Shown: positions 33,802-38,677 of the stretch, in pieces
Layout of the letters: every line of letters starts with the position of its first letter
How positions within the stretch are numbered: position 1 is the first letter of the stretch
Assembly: GCA_022561215.1 (NCBI GenBank)
Contig: JADFRQ010000024.1
Coordinates: 1 to 38,677 of the forward strand
DNA from: Chloroflexota bacterium
GTDB lineage: Bacteria > Chloroflexota > Anaerolineae > Anaerolineales > E44-bin32
DNA length: 38,677 nt
Direction of reading: 5' to 3'
Notes under the pieces: model-generated
Databases searched by the model: none
The model's input: only the letters and a program-made list of their open reading frames with translations
What the model was told of the DNA's origin: nothing
Made by a program: the position numbers and the translations under genes

Positions 33802-35574
33802 TTACTTGGCGCAGGGTCTGCCAAACATGGTGGCCTGGGTCCATGCACTCCATCCGACCTGCTTGCCATGGCCTACGGTACCCCCATTCCAAAAGTTGGA
33901 TCCATAGACGCAGTCTATCATGGGTAGAATAAATAGATCGTCGCCAGATGCCGGAGAATCGCCGCGCACGGGATCAAATTGCCAGATTAGTGCACGAAGC
34001 GCTGCCTGATTGGCCCAATCCCATGCCTCGTAGCCATGCCTGGAAAGGATGTGCATCTGACCCACGATACCTTGCAATCCTCCCCAAACATGAACATCTT
34101 CGGGCGGCGGCCATTGATCCGCTGGACAGCCTGCACGACGCTGCTCATCCGGCTGCAGGCCGTCTACATCCCGTAATGCGCCTGCCACGGTCATCCTGGA
34201 GCCGGCACGGTTGATGCCCACCGGATTGAGCGGATCCGCCTGCCAACAAAGGTTCCCCCAATTGAACGACCCGGTGAATGTGTTGGGATCACCAAGCCAC
34301 GCTTTAAGCATCTCGGCAGCTACGGAGAAATCATCCATTTTGCCTAAGTAAAGATCGGCAGCCAGGCGGACGACGGCAGCCTGCGTCCCATGGTTATTGG
34401 CTTTGTAGTGTTTGTCTAGCTGGGTGGCACCATCCAGCTTAAGATCGTAGACGACATATTGAACCCAGTCTCGAAAAATAGCATCGATGCTGGGGTCGAA
34501 AATTTTCAAATCAATGATGTCGGCAGAGATGATATAGCCTGCTGCTGTGCGGGTGAGGGAGAGTGAATTGCCATCCTGCTCAACTTTATTCGATACAGCT
34601 TCCAAAATCTCGTCGGCAACAATTCTGCGGCGCCCGTCATCGTCCAGCCGAACGGCGACGAGGGCGGCAGCCATGGTGTAAACATCGTGGGTCGATCCAT
34701 GCCCGCCGAAGGCAGTCGCTGCAGGGAGCTTATCGGCAGCAGTTTTGACCTCTTTCCATAATGGACCTGAAGTAGGCAATGCCATGATCTCGGCAGGTGA
34801 AATCCAGATCCCCTCTATCCATGGAGAAGGGGACGGGGGAAAATCCAGCCCCTTGGCTTTTACCATCATATACGCGCCCGTCGCACGCGTGAGCGTATCA
34901 TCGGGGCAGGCAAGCAATACTGGTTCGGTCGCACAGGGCAAGAGAATATGTGATCGATAGGCGTCCTCGACCCAACGTGTGTACCAAGCTCCAGTGGCTA
35001 CGTCGGCAAATAATCCACTTGCTGGTGGAGGAACGTAATCCGCACCATTCATCATGCGCAGATAGAACACGGTGCCTTCCGCGATCGTGAGTTCCGAAAG
35101 CGGGCAATAGAGCAGCGGAGTGGAAGCACATCCTGCCGTGTAGCCATCATTCCACAGGCCAACAGCCCATTTCGTGTACCATTCCGACGACGGGGTATCG
35201 TTGAAAATTGGGTCGTACGCAGGTGGAGGGAGATAGTCAGCGCCATGAACGCCCCGTCCAATAAATACAGCCGACTCGCCGCGCGTCATGGTTTTATCAG
35301 GGCAGTAGAGCAGGGGCTGTGAACTGCAACCGGCGATAAAGCCCTGATCAACAAGGATCTCGATATATCCATAGGCCCAATGATCGAGGGGTACATCGTC
35401 AAACGTGGGAGAGGCGATCGCGCTTGGCGCAAGTTGTTCTGAACCGGAGGCGGGATAGGAGGCAATGAGCAAAGAAAGGATGATGATCACCCAAACACCG
35501 TAACCGAGATAAGTACCCCTGAGGCTATGGAATGCAGACTTTTGGGATTCTTGCTTGGCGGATCGCGCTTTCAT
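33802..35574 (-). CDS. SLH-domain surface protein with alginate-lyase-like domain
   Basis: The 590-aa protein has a basic N-terminus and a hydrophobic helix near residues 23-40 (signal peptide or anchor). Three S-layer-homology-like repeats follow at about 57-112, 122-178 and 187-242. Each carries a Cys pair (83/91, 149/157, 214/223) around a YCPD-like segment, a pattern I associate with Chloroflexota SLH proteins. The C-terminal ~330 residues look like an alpha-helical toroid of the alginate-lyase (PL5-like) superfamily, with ANNHGTQAAV near residue 395. It probably sits on the cell surface and acts on an acidic polysaccharide; catalytic activity is not established. It is transcribed alone, away from aspS. 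Confidence 0.8.
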   Translation of the reverse strand: MKARSAKQESQKSAFHSLRGTYLGYGVWVIIILSLLIASYPASGSEQLAPSAIASPTFDDVPLDHWAYGYIEILVDQGFIAGCSSQPLLYCPDKTMTRGESAVFIGRGVHGADYLPPPAYDPIFNDTPSSEWYTKWAVGLWNDGYTAGCASTPLLYCPLSELTIAEGTVFYLRMMNGADYVPPPASGLFADVATGAWYTRWVEDAYRSHILLPCATEPVLLACPDDTLTRATGAYMMVKAKGLDFPPSPSPWIEGIWISPAEIMALPTSGPLWKEVKTAADKLPAATAFGGHGSTHDVYTMAAALVAVRLDDDGRRRIVADEILEAVSNKVEQDGNSLSLTRTAAGYIISADIIDLKIFDPSIDAIFRDWVQYVVYDLKLDGATQLDKHYKANNHGTQAAVVRLAADLYLGKMDDFSVAAEMLKAWLGDPNTFTGSFNWGNLCWQADPLNPVGINRAGSRMTVAGALRDVDGLQPDEQRRAGCPADQWPPPEDVHVWGGLQGIVGQMHILSRHGYEAWDWANQAALRALIWQFDPVRGDSPASGDDLFILPMIDCVYGSNFWNGGTVGHGKQVGWSAWTQATMFGRPCAK

Positions 35575-35750
35575 CTATTACCTTTTGAGAAGACCAATAT
35601 TGGAGAGGAATCAATAAGCGCTGTGTTTGTTTTCATTCTAGAAAATTCGTGGCCAAGAATACAGAGTACTGCGGTCCCTTGGTCTGAGTACATTGGTACG
35701 GGATGAAGATGGGTTGAATACTCGGCGCATTAACCGAGATTATTTTGCCA

Positions 35751-35759
35751 TGCTATAAT
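35751..35759 (+). promoter_or_regulatory. aspS promoter, extended -10 TGCTATAAT
   Basis: TGCTATAAT is a perfect extended -10 element (TGnTATAAT). The expected -35 region (about 35731-35736) is poor, as is common with extended -10 promoters. Transcription would start near 35766, giving an aspS leader of about 170 nt that contains the short ORF and hairpin below. Confidence 0.6.
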
Positions 35760-35775
35760 TTTGGCGCGAGGAAAA

Positions 35776-35862
35776 ATGAACATTGCTAAGAAGGATTTCA
35801 ATCGGGCCAATCCTAATGCTGGTGGAGCTATCCATCGGGTTGGAATCATGTCACCTGATTGA
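35776..35862 (+). CDS. 28-aa leader ORF upstream of aspS
   Basis: A short ORF begins right after the predicted transcription start, with GAGGA 3 nt before ATG. It starts MNIAKKDFNR and ends with an Asp codon directly before TGA (GAT TGA). It is followed 22 bp later by a GC-rich hairpin and then aspS. The arrangement resembles a leader peptide, but it has only two Asp codons, so an attenuation role is conjecture. Confidence 0.35.
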   Translation: MNIAKKDFNRANPNAGGAIHRVGIMSPD

Positions 35863-35884
35863 TCCCTATTTAGGCTGATTTATC

Positions 35885-35914
35885 CGCCGCCCGATGTCCA
35901 ATGACCGGGCGGCG
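35885..35914 (+). promoter_or_regulatory. GC-rich hairpin in the aspS leader
   Basis: A 9-bp perfect stem (CGCCGCCCG at 35885-35893, CGGGCGGCG at 35906-35914) with a 12-nt loop is followed by T-rich TATTGTTTAT. It ends about 16 bp before the aspS ribosome binding site. It could be an attenuator or an RNA-stability element. Confidence 0.5.
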
Positions 35915-35939
35915 TATTGTTTATCCACCAGGAGGGAAG

Positions 35940-37715
35940 ATGCTCAAGTCACATAGCTGCGGGGAATTGCGTTTGGATCATGTCGGTCAGGATGTTACAT
36001 TGGCCGGCTGGGTTCACAGGCGCAGAGATCATGGCGGCGTAACTTTTATCGATTTACGCGATCGCGAAGGTCTTGTTCAAATCGTGATCAATCCTGAATC
36101 TTCGAAAGATGCGCGCACAGTGGTTGAAACTCTGCGAACAGAATGGGTAATCCAGGTCATGGGAAAAGTTAATAAACGCCCTGCGGATATGAAGAATCCC
36201 TCGATTGCCACGGGGGAGGTTGAGATCGAACTGGCGAAAATCAAGGTGCTCAACCCTTCCAAAACCCCTCCATTTTCGATCAATGATGATTCTGATGTTG
36301 ATGAGACCTTGCGTTTGCGCTACAGGTATTTGGATCTGCGCCGATCGCGCATGCAGCGCAACATGAAATTGCGCCATCAGGTGACAAAGTTTATTCGCGA
36401 TTTCTTGGATGAGCGCGGCTTTTGGGAGATTGAAACGCCGATCCTCTTTAAGACGACGCCGGAGGGCGCGCGCGATTATCTAGTACCTTCTCGGGTGCAT
36501 CCCGGTGAATTCTATGCCTTGCCGCAATCACCCCAACAACTGAAGCAATTGTTAATGGTTGCGGGTACCGAAAAATATTTTCAAATTGCGCGTTGTTTTC
36601 GGGATGAGGACCAGCGCGGCGATCGTCAGCCAGAATTTACCCAGCTTGATTTGGAGATGTCATTTGTGGAGCGTGAAGACGTGATGGCTTTGGCGGAGGA
36701 ACTGTTTACATCCCTGGTGGAAACGGTGACGCCAACGAGAGAATTGCTCTCGAAGCCCTGGCCGCGCCTGACGTATCAAGAATCACTGGACCGCTTTGGA
36801 GATGACAAGCCGGACATTCGCTTCGCGTTGGAACTACAGGATATTTCTGACCTCGTGCAGGGGAGCGGATTTCGTGTATTCGAAGGTGCCATCGAAGCTG
36901 GCGGATCTGTGCGCGGGATCAATGCCAAAGGAGCTGGAAGCTACAGCCGACGAGAAATAGATGGGCTGACAGATTTTGTAAAAACACACGGCGCGATGGG
37001 ATTGGCGACGATTGCGATTTCAGACGATGATGAAATCCGATCTCCGATTAAGAAATTCATCGCCGAGGATTTATTGAAGGCCATCATCGATCGTCTTGCT
37101 GCGGAGCCGGGCGATCTATTACTTTTTGTAGCCGATAGCAACGAAGTTGTTTATGAGGCGTTGGGTAAACTTCGACTTCATTTGCGCGACAAGTTGCAAT
37201 TAGTGGATGCGAACGTGTTGGCATTTTGCTGGGTCTTTGATTTTCCTTATGTGACCTGGGATGAGGAGGGAAAACGTTGGGATCCCAGCCATCATCTCTT
37301 CACCGCACCGATGGAAGAAGATGAAGTGCTTTTGGATTCCGCTCCGGGTGAGGCACGCGGACAGCAATATGACATCGTCTTGAACGGGTATGAGATAGGT
37401 GGAGGCAGCATTCGAATTCATTCCCGCGATCTCCAGGAGAAAGCTTTTAAGCTTTTGGGACTCGCGCCAGAGGTTGCTCAAGAGCGTTTCGGCCATATGC
37501 TGGAGGCCTTTGAATTTGGCACGCCGCCACATGGGGGAATTGCATCAGGAATCGATCGCGTGTGTATGATCCTTGCCGGTGAACCGAATATTCGTGAGGT
37601 GATCGCCTTTCCTAAAAACCAGGCTGCGCGCGATGTCATGGCCGGTGCTCCATCTGCGGTAGATCCTAAACAGCTCGAAGAATTGCACATAGCAATCATC
37701 GAGGAGAAAGGCTAA
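35940..37715 (+). CDS. aspS: Aspartyl-tRNA synthetase
   Basis: This class II synthetase of 591 aa is the usual bacterial length. The N-terminal OB-fold anticodon-binding domain (LAGWVHRRRDHGGVTFIDLR) is followed by the catalytic core with motif 2 (FRDEDQRGDRQPEFTQLD), the bacterial GAD insertion in the middle, and motif 3 (GGIASGIDR) near the C-terminus. It charges tRNA-Asp, and possibly tRNA-Asn in organisms using the amidotransferase route, which cannot be decided here. ATG 35940 has GGAGG 5-6 nt upstream and the conserved MLKSHSCGEL start; an earlier in-frame ATG at 35901 would overlap the leader hairpin. Confidence 0.96.
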   Translation: MLKSHSCGELRLDHVGQDVTLAGWVHRRRDHGGVTFIDLRDREGLVQIVINPESSKDARTVVETLRTEWVIQVMGKVNKRPADMKNPSIATGEVEIELAKIKVLNPSKTPPFSINDDSDVDETLRLRYRYLDLRRSRMQRNMKLRHQVTKFIRDFLDERGFWEIETPILFKTTPEGARDYLVPSRVHPGEFYALPQSPQQLKQLLMVAGTEKYFQIARCFRDEDQRGDRQPEFTQLDLEMSFVEREDVMALAEELFTSLVETVTPTRELLSKPWPRLTYQESLDRFGDDKPDIRFALELQDISDLVQGSGFRVFEGAIEAGGSVRGINAKGAGSYSRREIDGLTDFVKTHGAMGLATIAISDDDEIRSPIKKFIAEDLLKAIIDRLAAEPGDLLLFVADSNEVVYEALGKLRLHLRDKLQLVDANVLAFCWVFDFPYVTWDEEGKRWDPSHHLFTAPMEEDEVLLDSAPGEARGQQYDIVLNGYEIGGGSIRIHSRDLQEKAFKLLGLAPEVAQERFGHMLEAFEFGTPPHGGIASGIDRVCMILAGEPNIREVIAFPKNQAARDVMAGAPSAVDPKQLEELHIAIIEEKG

Positions 37716-37769
37716 ATTGGGATTCCATCGAAAGGTGTGGCCTAGAATTGGCCGGACAGTTGGTGAACA

Positions 37770-37798
37770 TTGTCAAGGCCATTTGAACATGGTATATA
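37770..37798 (+). promoter_or_regulatory. Promoter of the 6S-like RNA
   Basis: TTGTCA at 37770-37775 and TATATA at 37793-37798 are separated by exactly 17 bp, a strong housekeeping-sigma promoter. Transcription should begin around 37803-37806. There is no ORF of note between this promoter and the terminator at 37978-38020. Confidence 0.7.
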
Positions 37799-37802
37799 TA
37801 GG

Positions 37803-37977
37803 TCCGTCCCTGCTGTGTTGGTGATGCCGCACCTCGTTTTGAGCCAACACCATACAAAGGGGTTTTGAGGTCCGGTGGGAGACGCGATAGGCTACGGCCA
37901 AGGCGAAACTCATCGGCCAGATCCCACCTGCATAAGCAGGTTCAAAACCTTGTGACACACGGCATAGCGGGGAATTG
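37803..37977 (+). ncRNA. ssrS: Probable 6S RNA
   Basis: A transcript of about 175 nt plus terminator is defined by a strong promoter and a rho-independent terminator. Its ends pair as a bulged closing stem (TCCC...TGC-TGTGT with ACACA...GCA...GGGGA). Inside, GGTTTTGA (from 37861) pairs with TCAAAACC (from 37942), and GGTGGGA pairs with TCCCACC, giving one long irregular rod. A small hairpin CCTGC-ATAA-GCAGG lies on the 3' strand, and GTGTTGG/CCAACAC can form on the 5' strand. A long rod with an open central region is the 6S RNA plan; 6S RNA binds sigma-70-type RNA polymerase. The position directly after aspS matches the Bacillus subtilis 6S-1 gene in the aspS-yrvM region. SRP, tmRNA and RNase P signatures are absent. 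Confidence 0.65.
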
Positions 37978-38020
37978 AGCCAGTGGAGGGTTCATATCCT
38001 GCGCTGGCTTTTTTATTTTT
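37978..38020 (+). terminator. Rho-independent terminator of the 6S-like RNA
   Basis: AGCCAG (37978-37983) pairs with CTGGCT (38004-38009), with an inner AGG/CCT pairing, and TTTTTTATTTTT follows. This ends the ncRNA transcript, and may also stop read-through from aspS. Confidence 0.75.
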
Positions 38021-38491
38021 CCTGCCTCATTCCTCGGGGATCATTCGTTGTCATACCCAGCCTCCACCACGCTTCGTTAGAATGAAAATGGACAGAATTC
38101 GACCCAGCTTGCTACGCGACGGATTGCTGGGGAGAAATGGGAAGCGTGGATGGAATGCGGCAGCCCACCGATTAGCTTATGGGCCGATGCGACCCACCCG
38201 CTGTGGAACTGCGCCAGTAGGCTGTGGAGCTATAAGCGATGGCACGCATTGGAAGTGATGCCCGGGCGAATGTTTGTCAACGCAATAGATAGTGCACTAG
38301 CGCTGCATGTATTTAGAGACTGAACCGATAATTAAATGTCGATAGGCCTTATGAATTAAGAGCGTTTTTCCGCCCATAAAAGGGGTTTCGGATGGCCTAA
38401 TCGCCCTTAAAAATGGGCACCAAACACGGTTTTCTTGCAGTATTCTTTGATCTCAAGTAGACTCACACTGGTACAATTCAGAGTGAAATCT
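38021..38491. other. Gene-free region between 6S-like RNA and recA
   Basis: No gene is supported in these 471 bp. Visible elements: an inverted repeat CCCAGC/GCTGGG around 38103-38135; a direct repeat GCTGTGGA at 38200-38207 and 38221-38228; an imperfect hairpin at 38372-38418 (listed separately); and a possible recA -10, TACAAT at 38472-38477, with TTGATC 19 bp upstream. I see no SOS (LexA) box of either the E. coli or the Bacillus type. Confidence 0.4.
38372..38418. repeat. Imperfect long inverted repeat upstream of recA
   Basis: GCCCAT-AAA-AGGG (38372-38384) faces CCCT-TAAAA-ATGGGC (38404-38418), forming two stem segments with an A-rich internal loop and a 19-nt apical loop. It could be a transcription terminator remnant, an operator or an RNA element. 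No T-tract follows. Confidence 0.4.
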
Positions 38492-38677
38492 ATGGGAAAT
38501 CAGCGTGACCAGGCCTTAGAGGCAGCCGTATCTCAAATTAAAAAGCAGTTTGGTGATGGTGCGGTAATGCTCCTTGGGGAAGCCACCCATATGAAGGTAG
38601 AAGCGATCCCCACCGGTTCCCTGGCACTGGACATAGCCCTGGGGATTGGGGGGATTGCGCGCGGCCGGGTGACGGAG
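38492..38677 (+). CDS. recA: RecA recombinase, N-terminal fragment
   Basis: The first 62 codons of recA are present and the gene runs off the window edge. The N-terminal helix ([19 protein letters not shown]) and the segment [20 protein letters not shown] just before the Walker A loop are diagnostic. RecA forms the DNA strand-exchange filament and triggers the SOS response. The Walker A motif lies beyond the end. The ribosome binding site is weak (GAGTG). Confidence 0.93.
   Translation, partial: MGNQRDQALEAAVSQIKKQFGDGAVMLLGEATHMKVEAIPTGSLALDIALGIGGIARGRVTE

Larger units (their letters stand above)
35575..35939. other. Intergenic region between SLH gene and aspS
   Basis: This 365-bp stretch separates divergent genes. 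The right half holds the aspS promoter, a short leader ORF and a hairpin, listed separately. The left half (35575-35740) is AT-rich and should contain the SLH gene promoter on the - strand; I see no convincing boxes for it. There is no T-box motif and no tRNA. Confidence 0.6.

Noticed and set aside
35575-35939. T-box riboswitch upstream of aspS
   Set aside because: No T-box core sequence or specifier/antiterminator arrangement is visible; only a simple hairpin and short ORF.
37978-38009. tRNA 3' half suggested by GGTTCATATCC
   Set aside because: T-arm pairing is poor and there is no acceptor, D or anticodon arm; the segment is better explained as a terminator.
37983-38258. 91-codon open frame after aspS
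   Set aside because: It starts inside the ncRNA terminator hairpin, has no ribosome binding site, no recognisable motif and atypical composition.
1-38677. CRISPR arrays, insertion sequences, integrases, phage genes, selenocysteine TGA codons
   Set aside because: No regular repeats, transposase or integrase motifs were seen, and no TGA-interrupted frame with flanking homology was found.

Overview
The window looks like a metagenome-derived contig from an uncultured bacterium, most likely Chloroflexota (Anaerolineae-like). The clues are mid-GC DNA, coenzyme F420 enzymes, a Cys-paired SLH surface protein and the style of the hypothetical proteins; this assignment is inference. The first ~3.5 kb is visibly much more GC-rich and may come from a different genome. 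The seam lies inside one reading frame at about 3520-3540, where a Gfo/Idh/MocA oxidoreductase runs in frame into the C-terminus of a threonine synthase.

Layout. 1-3530: high-GC segment with an LLM flavin oxidoreductase, a lipoprotein alpha/beta hydrolase and the front of the chimeric gene. 3756-6715: GT2 glycosyltransferase, a TrpB-like PLP enzyme and an unknown 164-aa protein. 6735-31297: about 24.5 kb, all on the + strand and tightly packed. It holds a dihydropyrimidinase/hydantoinase, three molybdenum hydroxylases with three different subunit arrangements, an SsnA-type amidohydrolase, a block of F420 genes (NADPH:F420 reductase, CofE, PPOX-fold and Mer-like LLM enzymes), a hotdog thioesterase, a CBS-type family II pyrophosphatase, XdhC, YqeB and a YqeC-MocA fusion. 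31.3-33.5 kb: small and damaged genes, then a - strand operon (RidA, NAD-dependent epimerase, a 27-aa ORF, DUF2834 with an amber codon). 33.8-35.6 kb: SLH surface protein (-). 35.75-38.68 kb: housekeeping region with aspS and its leader, a probable 6S RNA with promoter and terminator, and the start of recA.

How it works together. The Mo hydroxylase, SsnA, hydantoinase, YqeB, YqeC and MocA set matches the components of the anaerobic purine/N-heterocycle cluster known from E. coli (ygf/yge/yqe genes) and Clostridia, where YqeB/YqeC mark selenium-dependent molybdenum hydroxylases. Here it is interleaved with enzymes that make, reduce and use F420. My main hypothesis is an F420-linked purine or N-heterocycle catabolic pathway: Mo hydroxylases oxidise the ring, an F420H2-dependent reductase may dearomatise it (no YgfK-like reductase is in the window), and SsnA and HydA open it. 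Active-site residues support only the first hydroxylase (9301-12084) as a true purine hydroxylase. No transporter or transcription regulator is visible within the cluster.
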